DNA from: Nitrosomonas supralitoralis | Lineage (GTDB): Bacteria; Pseudomonadota; Gammaproteobacteria; Burkholderiales; Nitrosomonadaceae | Reading direction: 5' to 3' | NCBI RefSeq assembly: GCF_003011925.2 | Contig: NZ_PXXU01000023.1 | Span: 1-55,977, forward strand | Length of the DNA stretch: 55,977 nt | Part shown: positions 19,570 to 27,391 of the stretch, in pieces | How the letters are laid out: every line of letters begins with the position of its first letter | Position numbering within the stretch: the stretch's first letter is position 1 | Position numbers and translations under genes: made by a program | The notes under the pieces: model-generated | The model's input: only the letters and a program-made list of their open reading frames with translations | What the model was told of the DNA's origin: nothing | Databases searched by the model: none

Positions 19570-20823
19570 ATGCAATTATTTGCTTTTGGAATTAATCACA
19601 ACACTGCGCCGCTCGATGTGCGCGAGCAAGTTACTTTTCCCGAAAATACGATGGAGCATGCGTTACGCGATTTGGTTGGACGAAATCAAATTAAAGAAGC
19701 TGCTATTGTGTCCACTTGTAATCGCACTGAAGTATATTGTTGCACCGAAAGACCTGAAGATGCTGTCATATGGCTTGCTGATTTCCACCATTTGCAAACT
19801 CGCGAATTAGAGCCCTATATCTACAAGTTGCCACGTGAACAGGCAGTAAAACATGCGTTTCGAGTTGCTAGTGGATTAGATTCGATGGTATTGGGCGAGC
19901 CACAAATACTTGGGCAATTAAAGAATGCAATTAAATCTGCAGAACATGCCGGCACATTAGGTTTATTACTACATAAGCTATTTCAACGAACTTTCTATGT
20001 GGCCAAGGAAGTTCGAACCTCGACTGAAATCGGTACTAGCTCTGTATCTATGGCGGCTGCGGCTGCACGCCTAGCTGAACGGATTTTTGGCGATATAAGT
20101 GAGCAGCGTATTTTGTTTATCGGCGCTGGTGAAATGATTGAATTATGTGCCAATCATTTTGCTGCACGTAGTCCCAAAAAAATTACAGTTGCCAATCGGA
20201 CTACTGAGCGTGCTGAAGCATTAGCCAATCGTTTTAGTGCACAGGCCATTACTTTAAGTGAGCTGCCAGAGCAATTGGCGCTACATGATATTGTAGTGAC
20301 TTGTACAGCAAGCCCACTACCGATACTCGGTAAAGGTATGGTCGAGCGCGCAATTAAAATACGCAAACATCGACCAATATTTATTGTTGATCTTGCTGTG
20401 CCGCGTGATGTTGAATCTGAAGTTTCAGAGCTTGATGATGTTTTTCTCTACTATGTCGATGATCTATCTGAGATCGTTAAAGAAGGACTAGATTCACGAC
20501 TGAATGCTGTTACACAGGCCGAAACTATTATTGATTCGAATGTGGTTGATTTTATGCGTTGGTTTGCTACGCGTGAAATGGTTCCAACAATTCGCGCATT
20601 ACGTGATCAAGGCGAACGTTACCGCCGCCATGAGTTGGCTCGAGCCACAAAATTGCTAGAGAAGGGCGAAGACCCGAAAAAAGTTATCGAAGCTCTGAGT
20701 AACAGCTTAACAAATAAATTCTTGCATGTGCCTTCCAATGCTTTGAACCAAGCAGCAGCTAATGAACGCGAGGAGCTAGTCGAGCTAATTAATCGGCTAT
20801 ACCAACTGCATCGTCCACAATGA
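19570..20823 (+). CDS. hemA: Glutamyl-tRNA reductase
   Basis: 417 residues from the ATG at 19570, chosen because the family begins MxLxAxGINHxTAP; an in-frame ATG at 19543 would add nine residues. It reduces glutamyl-tRNA to glutamate-1-semialdehyde, the first committed step of C5 tetrapyrrole synthesis. The catalytic Cys50 sits in VSTCNRTE. Other motifs: [31 protein letters not shown], the NADPH-binding FIGAGEM and [12 protein letters not shown]. The C-terminal dimerisation helix ends at a 4-bp overlap with prfA. Haem supply is central in cytochrome-rich ammonia oxidisers. Confidence 0.96.
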   Translation: MQLFAFGINHNTAPLDVREQVTFPENTMEHALRDLVGRNQIKEAAIVSTCNRTEVYCCTERPEDAVIWLADFHHLQTRELEPYIYKLPREQAVKHAFRVASGLDSMVLGEPQILGQLKNAIKSAEHAGTLGLLLHKLFQRTFYVAKEVRTSTEIGTSSVSMAAAAARLAERIFGDISEQRILFIGAGEMIELCANHFAARSPKKITVANRTTERAEALANRFSAQAITLSELPEQLALHDIVVTCTASPLPILGKGMVERAIKIRKHRPIFIVDLAVPRDVESEVSELDDVFLYYVDDLSEIVKEGLDSRLNAVTQAETIIDSNVVDFMRWFATREMVPTIRALRDQGERYRRHELARATKLLEKGEDPKKVIEALSNSLTNKFLHVPSNALNQAAANEREELVELINRLYQLHRPQ

Positions 20824-21899
20824 ACAAAAATATCACGGAGCGACTCACTCGATTGAGTGTGCGTTTGGACGAATTAAATCATTTGCTGAGTAGTGAATCT
20901 GCGACAGCAGATTTGGATAATTATCGTAAACTTACGCGCGAGCATGCTGAAATTGTCCCGATTGTTGAACTATATCGAACTTATCAGCAATTCGAACGCG
21001 ATGTACAAACTGCGCGAGAGATGCATGCGGATTTGGACATGCGCGCATTTGCTGAAGCTGAGATTCAAACTGGCAAAGAAAAACTTACTCAGATTGAATC
21101 GGAAATTCAAAAGCAATTACTCCCGAAAGATCCCAATGATGAACGCAATATTTTTCTGGAGATTCGCGCGGGAACAGGTGGAGATGAGTCCGCTTTGTTT
21201 GCCGGAAACTTATTTCGCATGTATTCACGTTATGCGGAAAGACAACGCTGGCAGGTGGAAATTATTTCTCAAAGCCTATCAGAAATCGGTGGCTATAAAG
21301 AGATTATTGCCAAAATCATTGGCCATGGCGCTTATTCTAGGCTTAAGTTCGAATCAGGTGGTCATCGGGTTCAGCGTGTACCTGTAACTGAAACTCAAGG
21401 TCGTGTACACACCTCTACATGCACCGTAGCGGTTATGCCCGAAGCCGACGAAGTAAGTGAAGTAATTCTAAATCCCTCTGAATTACGTATTGATACTTTC
21501 CGTGCTTCTGGTGCTGGTGGTCAGCATATCAATAAAACCGATTCTGCCGTACGCGTGACACATCTGCCCACTGGGATCGTTGTAGAATGCCAGGATGGTC
21601 GTTCTCAACACAAAAACAAAGCGCAAGCGTTGAGCGTATTGGCGGCGCGCATCCATGACAAACAAATGCATGCACAGCATGCTGAGCAAGCTGCTACACG
21701 CAAATCACTAGTGGGTACCGGTGAGCGCTCAGAGCGGATTCGTACCTACAATTTTCCCCAAGGGCGTGTAACCGATCATCGTATCAATTTGACTCTTTAT
21801 AAAATGGATCAGATTATGGATGGGGACATTGATGAACTTTGTTCTGCACTTATCTCTGAGCATCAAGCAGAATTATTGGCTGCATCAGTACAAGACTAA
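20820..21899 (+). CDS. prfA: Peptide chain release factor 1
   Basis: 359 residues, full length. The GGQ tripeptide that triggers peptidyl-tRNA hydrolysis is in [16 protein letters not shown]. The stop-codon-recognition domain precedes it, with an RF1-type pattern (reads UAA/UAG), and a [19 protein letters not shown] segment starts the core. The ATG overlaps the hemA stop. The order hemA-prfA-prmC is widely conserved; PrmC methylates the Gln of GGQ in this protein. Confidence 0.97.
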   Translation: MNKNITERLTRLSVRLDELNHLLSSESATADLDNYRKLTREHAEIVPIVELYRTYQQFERDVQTAREMHADLDMRAFAEAEIQTGKEKLTQIESEIQKQLLPKDPNDERNIFLEIRAGTGGDESALFAGNLFRMYSRYAERQRWQVEIISQSLSEIGGYKEIIAKIIGHGAYSRLKFESGGHRVQRVPVTETQGRVHTSTCTVAVMPEADEVSEVILNPSELRIDTFRASGAGGQHINKTDSAVRVTHLPTGIVVECQDGRSQHKNKAQALSVLAARIHDKQMHAQHAEQAATRKSLVGTGERSERIRTYNFPQGRVTDHRINLTLYKMDQIMDGDIDELCSALISEHQAELLAASVQD

Positions 21900-21920
21900 T
21901 CATACGAGTTGATATTCTGA

Positions 21921-22766
21921 ATGACTGGTATGCAACCTGTAACGATTTCACAAGCTTTAGATCATGCAAATACGTTAATCGACAGAATAGATGCAATTCT
22001 GCTGCTGCAGCAGGTGCTCGTTGTAAGCCATGCCTTTTTGCTGACTTATCCAGATCAAATACTGACTGCACAGCAATTCAATCAATTTTCTAACCTAGTT
22101 CAGCAGCGTATCGAAGGCGTTCCAGTAGCCTATTTGATTGGAGAGCGTGCATTTTTCGATCTGACTTTTAAAGTTACAGAAGCGGTTTTAATTCCTCGCC
22201 CTGAAACTGAGTTATTGGTTGAATGGGCACTCAAACTGTTATCACCTAATAAATTTTGTAAAATATTGGATTTAGGAACAGGTAGTGGGGCGCTTGGAAT
22301 CAGCATTGCCTCGCTTCGTCCTCAATCTCAAGTCATTGCTGTTGATTTGTCACCAGATGCTATCAATGTCTGCCGCAGAAATGTTGAAAATCTGAAAGTA
22401 ACTAATCTGAATGCCATTTGCGGGAATTGGTTTGATGAACTTTTAGGTCAAAAATTTGATCTGATAGTATCAAATCCACCTTACGTGTCTGAAGATGATC
22501 CTCACTTACAGCAAGGTGATTTGCGTTTTGAACCCAAAATGGCTTTATCAGCAGGTGAACACGGTATGTCTTGTATTACTCATATTATCAATGAGGCACC
22601 CAGTCATTTGAGTAATGATGGGTGGTTATTGTTGGAACACGGCTATGATCAGGCTGAAACTTGCAGGCAATTGTTACGTGATAAGGATTTTAGTAATATT
22701 TGTTCCTACCCGGACTTGGCTGGCATAATGCGAGTAAGTGGTGGTCAATTGAATTTATCAAAGTAA
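21921..22766 (+). CDS. prmC: Peptide chain release factor N5-glutamine methyltransferase
   Basis: 281 residues. The N-terminal helical domain is followed by a Rossmann methyltransferase: IPRPETELLVEW (substrate side), LDLGTGSGALGIS (SAM-binding motif I) and the catalytic NPPY in DLIVSNPPYVSEDD. C-terminal LLEHGYDQ is conserved. It modifies the GGQ glutamine of the release factor encoded just upstream. Start could be either of two nearby ATGs (21921 or 21930). Confidence 0.95.
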   Translation: MTGMQPVTISQALDHANTLIDRIDAILLLQQVLVVSHAFLLTYPDQILTAQQFNQFSNLVQQRIEGVPVAYLIGERAFFDLTFKVTEAVLIPRPETELLVEWALKLLSPNKFCKILDLGTGSGALGISIASLRPQSQVIAVDLSPDAINVCRRNVENLKVTNLNAICGNWFDELLGQKFDLIVSNPPYVSEDDPHLQQGDLRFEPKMALSAGEHGMSCITHIINEAPSHLSNDGWLLLEHGYDQAETCRQLLRDKDFSNICSYPDLAGIMRVSGGQLNLSK

Positions 22767-22868
22767 ACCATAAAATCACATTATGGTACTAATGTATTAA
22801 TTAAAGACGTTGTTTTCTTGTTTTTCTGTATAAACTTTTTGGAATGATATTTTGGAGAAATTAACACT

Positions 22869-23177
22869 ATGAATGTTGAAGATTTAATCGAACAACAAAT
22901 TACTACACATCCGGTCGTGCTTTATATGAAGGGCACTTTAGATCAACCGCAATGCGGTTTCTCAGCGAATGCCGTTAATATTCTTAAAGCTTGCGGTGTT
23001 GATAGTATTTTTTCGGTAGATGTGCTGGCAGATCCTGGAATCAGGCAAGGTATCAAAGATTTTTCTAACTGGCCTACTATCCCCCAGCTATATGTGAATG
23101 GTGAATTTATCGGCGGCTCGGATATCGTGACTGAAATGTATCAATCCGGAGAATTGCAGAAACTATTTGAGAACTAA
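22869..23177 (+). CDS. grxD: Monothiol glutaredoxin, Grx4 type
   Basis: 102 residues. The monothiol active site CGFS is at residues 29-32, within MKGTLDQPQCGFSANAV; the other family marks are WPTIPQLYVNGEFIGGSDIV (cis-Pro and glutathione-binding GG-D). Grx4 proteins bind a [2Fe-2S] cluster with glutathione and act in Fe-S cluster delivery. TTTTGGAGAAATTAACACT precedes the ATG. It stands alone after prmC, with a possible hairpin terminator after it. Confidence 0.95.
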   Translation: MNVEDLIEQQITTHPVVLYMKGTLDQPQCGFSANAVNILKACGVDSIFSVDVLADPGIRQGIKDFSNWPTIPQLYVNGEFIGGSDIVTEMYQSGELQKLFEN

Positions 23178-23199
23178 TCTCAATATAATCACTTAGCAA

Positions 23200-23236
23200 C
23201 GATTCAGTTTGCTTACATCGATGAGCGACTGAATCG
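23200..23236. terminator. Hairpin between convergent grxD and yqaA-type gene
   Basis: CGATTCAGT (23200-23208) pairs with ACTGAATCG (23228-23236); the 19-nt loop contains the palindrome CATCGATG. It sits between two convergent genes, where a bidirectional terminator is expected. No clear T-run, so this is tentative. Confidence 0.4.
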
Positions 23237-23260
23237 TGCATACAGACTTCTTGTATCGAT

Positions 23261-23692
23261 TTAATTAAGCGCAGTTGCAATAACCCAATAACGGACAAAT
23301 TTACCTGCCGCAATAAATAATAACGCCCATAGCCAATTAGCTCGCAACCACCCAGCAGCCACGCATAACACATCTCCAATCAGTGGCGTCCAGGATAATA
23401 GCAAAATAGGGGTGCCATGTTGACGCACCCACTCCAGTCCTCGCTTACTGCCTCCCAATTTTTTGTGCAATGCTTCTTCATCTGGCAGCAATCGGCCGAT
23501 GAGATAAGAGCTCATTCCGCCTAAGGTATTGCCGATAGTTGCCAATATAAGCGCTTGCCAATGCAATTCAGGGTATGCCAACAAGACGCCAACCAAAACC
23601 GCTTCAGATCCACCAGGAAGCAGTGTGGCAGCGAGAAAACTGCTGGTAAATAATGCCAACAGGCTAGATTGTTCATCCATGACACGACTCAA
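23261..23692 (-). CDS. YqaA family membrane protein (DedA/VTT superfamily)
   Basis: 143 residues; start could be 23692 or the ATG at 23680. Several hydrophobic segments are broken by conserved loops: FLAATLLPGGSEAVLVGVL, IGNTLGGMSSYLIGR and LLSWTPLIGDVLCVAAGWLR, ending in a last helix. This is the short YqaA subset of the SNARE-associated/DedA superfamily, whose larger members transport or scramble lipid carriers. The role of YqaA itself is unknown. Located in the inner membrane. Confidence 0.87.
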   Translation of the reverse strand: MSRVMDEQSSLLALFTSSFLAATLLPGGSEAVLVGVLLAYPELHWQALILATIGNTLGGMSSYLIGRLLPDEEALHKKLGGSKRGLEWVRQHGTPILLLSWTPLIGDVLCVAAGWLRANWLWALLFIAAGKFVRYWVIATALN

Positions 23693-23729
23693 AAAAAGTG
23701 TTCTAGTTTAGCTGGATATTTTGGAAAGC

Positions 23730-23750
23730 GCTGAAAAAACTATTTTCAGC
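23730..23750. repeat. Perfect 8-bp hairpin
   Basis: GCTGAAAA and TTTTCAGC flank a 5-nt loop. It lies 38 bp upstream of the yqaA-type start on the minus strand, so it could sit in that gene's leader. No function assigned. Confidence 0.35.
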
Positions 23751-23883
23751 AAGAATCCGGCAAGCATTCGTATTATTGGTGTAATGATCTATCAATCTTG
23801 TTTGATTGATGTTTGGCTAGCTATGAAATATCCTGGAAAAAAGTGAAAAAAAGCTTGATATTATAGACTTGAAGTTAGCTGGC

Positions 23884-23914
23884 ATTAGAAGCTAGATTAT
23901 ACGTGGCTTCTAAT
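23884..23914 (-). terminator. Candidate terminator of the sigma-54 regulator gene
   Basis: ATTAGAAGC (23884-23892) pairs with GCTTCTAAT (23906-23914) around a 13-nt loop, about 70 bp beyond the regulator stop codon. There is no strong T-run. Confidence 0.35.
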
Positions 23915-23986
23915 ATTCGCCTCATTTATATAGCCTAACTCTCATAGAAACACTAACAGCAATTCAGAACTTCAGTCTGATTGTCT

Positions 23987-25549
23987 TCAACCAGAAATTC
24001 GAAAATCCGCCAAATTAATTTTGTATTTTTTAAGCTTAGCGTAAATGGCGCGTGATGTGATCCCCATGTTTTCAGAGACTTGTTTTATATTTCCGCTATT
24101 CTGTTTCAAAATTGTTTCAAGAAATGACTTTTCTATCCTGGCAAGAGTCTGTTCCTTCACGTCTTTCCATTTCACAGCATTTTCGGTCTTAGATGAAAAC
24201 TCTAAATCCAGCTCGGTCATTTCTTTGCCAGTGGCAAACAAAATGCTACGTTCAAGAATATTTTCCAATTCACGAACGTTGCCTGGCCAGTGATAGGCGC
24301 GTATTTTTTGCATCACTTCGCGACTTACTGATTCAATTTCTTTTCCATACCGGGTATTCAACCGCTGGATAATCAATTGCACAAGATAAGGTAAATCTTC
24401 CGGCCGTTCGGTCAAAGAGGGAATATCTAAACGGACTACATTGATGCGGTAATACAGGTCATTACGAAACAAATTCTGTTTAACAAGACTTTCCAGATTT
24501 TTGTTTGTCGCTGAAATAATTCTTACATCAATCGCCAATGTTTGTTTCCCGCCCACTCTTTCCAGTTCTGCTTCCTGGATTACACGAAGCAATCGGGTTT
24601 GCGCCGCTGGCGATAATGAGTCAACTTCATCCAGAAACAGAGTGCCACCTTCGGCGCGCTCAAAATAGCCATGGTGCACTTCTATGGCACCTGTAAAAGC
24701 GCCTTTTTCATGCCCAAACAATGCGCTTTCGATCAAGCTCTCCGGAATTGCGCCGCAGTTAATCGGAATAAATGGTTTATGGTAACGATCGCTCATAGCA
24801 TGTATGGCGCGTGCTATCAACTCTTTACCTACGCCTGTTTGACCCTGAATTAACACTGTCACTGGAGTAGGCGCAATAACCTCGATGGAATGCAGTATTT
24901 TTTGCATCATCGGTGATTTTGCTATGATCGTAGGCGATTGACTTTTTTTTGATATTTGTTTGCTTTGCTTGTGCCAAAGCCTTTGCAAGTTTGTCTCGAT
25001 TCGAAACTGCAATTCATTAATATCATTAATTTCCTTGACGGGTGTTGTATCGGTATATTCCATTCCAGCATGCCCTTTTGCCGCTTGTGGATTGGTGTAA
25101 ATACAGACATCACATTTACCATCCTGGCGGGCTATGCTTTTCTTAATTTCAACTTTGGCATAACCAAAGTTTCTGGCTGCGATGCCTCCAAATACACTCG
25201 AGGTCATTCTGCATAACTCAGGAAAATTGGTCACTTGTTCGCCGAAAGGGCAGCGGGAATTTGTAACAATGATACAGTCCTGATTACTGGAGACCAGTGA
25301 AAATTTACCGCCGATATTGTTCTTAATATCGAGTATGAGTTCGGTGTAGCTTTCAACATCAAGCTGCTCATTTTTGCGCGTATTATCTCGATAAGTTTCT
25401 TCAAAGAAGCATCCAGCAGTTTTAGCGATATGCTCAATCAATTGTTCGCAATGCTTTTGACCTTGTTGTTCGCTGGCATGCATCAGTTCAAGAATAAAAG
25501 TTTGCAAGAAAAAGACAGGTGTTAACTCGGAGAGAGGGCTATTTTTCAT
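23987..25549 (-). CDS. Sigma-54-dependent transcriptional activator with methanogen-output-type sensor domain
   Basis: 520 residues in three parts. Residues 1-155 are a sensor region whose block CPFGEQV, LCRMTSSVFGGIAARNFGYA and KCDVCIY resembles 'methanogen output domain 1'; Cys100, Cys113, Cys146 and Cys149 could bind a metal or sense redox state (inference). Residues 205-440 are the AAA+ domain: Walker A GQTGVGKE (236-243), the sigma-54 contact loop GAFTGA (283-288), Walker B GGTLFLDEVDSL. The C-terminus is a Fis-type helix-turn-helix (NIKQVSENMGITSRAIYAKLKKY). There is no receiver domain, so it is probably ligand-controlled. It is divergent from the carbonic-anhydrase-like gene, whose spacer has a sigma-54 promoter, so that gene is its likely target. 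Confidence 0.93.
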   Translation of the reverse strand: MKNSPLSELTPVFFLQTFILELMHASEQQGQKHCEQLIEHIAKTAGCFFEETYRDNTRKNEQLDVESYTELILDIKNNIGGKFSLVSSNQDCIIVTNSRCPFGEQVTNFPELCRMTSSVFGGIAARNFGYAKVEIKKSIARQDGKCDVCIYTNPQAAKGHAGMEYTDTTPVKEINDINELQFRIETNLQRLWHKQSKQISKKSQSPTIIAKSPMMQKILHSIEVIAPTPVTVLIQGQTGVGKELIARAIHAMSDRYHKPFIPINCGAIPESLIESALFGHEKGAFTGAIEVHHGYFERAEGGTLFLDEVDSLSPAAQTRLLRVIQEAELERVGGKQTLAIDVRIISATNKNLESLVKQNLFRNDLYYRINVVRLDIPSLTERPEDLPYLVQLIIQRLNTRYGKEIESVSREVMQKIRAYHWPGNVRELENILERSILFATGKEMTELDLEFSSKTENAVKWKDVKEQTLARIEKSFLETILKQNSGNIKQVSENMGITSRAIYAKLKKYKINLADFRISG

Positions 25550-25565
25550 AGATTATGACTTGGAT

Positions 25566-25582
25566 GTGAAGTTGGACTTCAC
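25566..25582. promoter_or_regulatory. Palindrome, candidate activator site (UAS)
   Basis: GTGAAGT-TGG-ACTTCAC is a perfect 7+3+7 palindrome. Its centre lies about 90 bp upstream of the -24 element at 25665, the distance typical of enhancer sites for sigma-54 activators, and 25 bp before the regulator's start codon, so it could also serve autorepression. Binding is inferred. Confidence 0.5.
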
Positions 25583-25664
25583 TAATTGAAGCATGGCTGC
25601 ACAAATGTGGCAACGTTTTAAAGTTAACTTGTTGTAATTGATGATTAATATATTTATTTCTAAG

Positions 25665-25680
25665 TGGCATGGTAATTGCA
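25665..25680 (+). promoter_or_regulatory. Sigma-54 (-24/-12) promoter
   Basis: TGGCATGGTAATTGCA matches the consensus TGGCACG-N4-TTGCA closely: the invariant GG (25666-25667) and GC (25678-25679) are separated by exactly 10 bases. It points to the carbonic-anhydrase-like gene and predicts a leader of about 120 nt. The sigma-54 activator gene is directly divergent. Confidence 0.82.
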
Positions 25681-25810
25681 TGTAGTGTTAATACATCTAA
25701 AAATAACCAGATGTACGGACTAAGCATTCGTTATACAACCGTCATAATTCTAATGAAATAGTAGATCAGTAAGGATTTTAAATTCTACGTATTAACAAGG
25801 AGATTAAGAA

Positions 25811-26464
25811 TTGAGAACACTCAAAGAGGAATTGAGCACACGCGTCGCCGCATATGATCACTGGGCAGAGCGTCGCCGCCATGGGCAGGACGGACATAAT
25901 AACCGAAAGTTGTGGGTACTTGCTTGTATGGACGAGCGTCTGCCGATAGATGAAGCACTCGGTATTCAGGTGGATACCCCGGCAGGCGGTGGAGATGCGC
26001 ACTGCTTCCGTAATGCTGGGGGGATTGTCACCGACGATGCAATTCGCTCGGCAATGCTGACTTGCAATTTTTTTGGCACCAAGGAAATCGTCATAGTGCA
26101 GCATACGCAATGCGGCATGCTTTCTGCAAATGCGGCCAATCTGGAGAAAATGTTGCGCGACAGAGGAGTCGATACAGATAATATTACACTGGACCCGACA
26201 TTACCCGAATTAAAGCTGGAAAAAGGAGCTTTTGCCAAATGGATCGGGATGATGGATGATGTAGATGAAACTTGTATGAAGACGGTAGAAGCATTTAAAA
26301 ATCATCCTCTCATTCCCAAGGATGTGGTTATCAGCGGTTGGGTTTGGGAAGTTGAGACTCGTCGATTGAGAGCGCCCACGCGAGACGCTGAAAAACGAGC
26401 CAGAACCGATGTCACTTCAGCTCAATTTGGCGTGAAAGGAAAGCAGCCACCTCGTTGGGGTTAA
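25811..26464 (+). CDS. Beta-carbonic anhydrase-like enzyme, possibly COS/CS2 hydrolase
   Basis: 217 residues from a TTG start with AAGGAG at ideal spacing. Beta-carbonic anhydrase zinc ligands are visible: Cys39 in ACMDER, His98 and Cys101 in QHTQCGML; the Asp41-Arg43 dyad is present, followed by CFRNAGGIVTDDAIRS. The C-terminal ISGWVWEVETRRL is the closing strand of the fold. Length and motif spacing fit the small beta-CA clade that includes carbonyl sulfide hydrolase of Thiobacillus. A Gly-rich insert PAGGGDAH precedes the RNAGG motif. Possible substrates are CO2/bicarbonate, COS or CS2; sequence alone does not decide. The sigma-54 promoter indicates induction by a specific signal rather than housekeeping use. 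An FmdB gene follows 100 bp downstream. Confidence 0.85.
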   Translation: MRTLKEELSTRVAAYDHWAERRRHGQDGHNNRKLWVLACMDERLPIDEALGIQVDTPAGGGDAHCFRNAGGIVTDDAIRSAMLTCNFFGTKEIVIVQHTQCGMLSANAANLEKMLRDRGVDTDNITLDPTLPELKLEKGAFAKWIGMMDDVDETCMKTVEAFKNHPLIPKDVVISGWVWEVETRRLRAPTRDAEKRARTDVTSAQFGVKGKQPPRWG

Positions 26465-26564
26465 ATTCAGGAAATAAAGCCTGAAAGCGTGATCATTTGC
26501 GATATCAAGTGGTCACGTCTTTACGTTTCTAAGAAATGTTATGAATACATGAATGGTGATTTAA

Positions 26565-26816
26565 ATGCCAACTTATGATTACTTGTGCACCCAGTGCAAA
26601 CTACAATTTGAAACACGCCATTCAATCAATGCGCCCAATCCGGATTGTTTCGCCTGCGGAGGCGGGGTAGAAAAAATCATTATTTCTGCCCCCGCGACGC
26701 TTGGCAACATGGCGCGCGGGCGTGATATGGCAATACACTCACTGCAGCCAAAAAACAATCAAGTAAATCACGTACATGGGCCCGGATGCGGATGTGTGCG
26801 TCATCAAAATTCTTAA
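26565..26816 (+). CDS. FmdB family zinc ribbon protein
   Basis: 83 residues. The N-terminal zinc ribbon has two CxxC knuckles: YLCTQCKLQFE and PDCFACGGGVEKI, the FmdB pattern (named for a putative regulator of a Methylophilus formamidase). The C-terminus is Cys/His-rich (HVHGPGCGCVRH), as in several FmdB proteins, and could bind metal. It lies 100 bp downstream of the carbonic-anhydrase-like gene on the same strand and may belong to its sigma-54 transcript. No promoter of its own was evident. Function is not established. Confidence 0.87.
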   Translation: MPTYDYLCTQCKLQFETRHSINAPNPDCFACGGGVEKIIISAPATLGNMARGRDMAIHSLQPKNNQVNHVHGPGCGCVRHQNS

Positions 26817-27391
26817 GCACGAGCGAATCTTTATTTGCGGCTCGAATAAAGTGCCCAGAAGAAGTCCATCTCATGTCGCCAAACAACAGTTCGGTTATGT
26901 CAAAATCCGTTGCCGGGGAATTTTCAAAAATACGCAATAACTTTACGTGCTATTTGCTCTGGCTAAAACACTCATCTTGTATGTGAGCCATAATTCTTGC
27001 GTCATCTCGGTGCTTAAGCGCACTATAACTCAAGAGAAAGCTGAACGGGCGTATTTGCTGTCAATTGGAGGGGTTGGCTGAAGTAGCTTGGCTCAAACTT
27101 GAAGATCTCAGGAAGTCGGGCTGATTGATATCACTATTTTGACGGTTTGAGCGTACACCAAGGAATACCTCAGAGTTTATTTATTATCAAATAGATAGTT
27201 CTATGAACTTGGTGATACAAAGAGAAAATTTCATTTCTTTAGCATAAATTTCTAGTGTTTGAAATTTGCTGTTGAAAAAGAAGCTGGTACTGAATGCTAT
27301 ACTAAATAATGCGCAAGAAATAACGTACTTAATTCAATGCTATATTGCTTTTTATTATGCAAGCACTATTGCCAATAATACAGATACTGGC
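26817..27391. other. 575-bp spacer before the SIR2 gene
   Basis: No gene recognised. Open frames here are short, lack ribosome binding sites and show no known motif. The SIR2 reading frame extends upstream to a TTG at 27266, but that extension is low-complexity and hydrophobic and is probably untranslated. The promoter of the SIR2 gene should lie here; I could not place it. Confidence 0.5.

Noticed and set aside
27266..27391. Upstream extension of the SIR2 protein from TTG 27266
   Set aside because: The extra 42 residues are hydrophobic and low-complexity and come before the point where the SIR2 domain begins; ATG 27392 is more likely.
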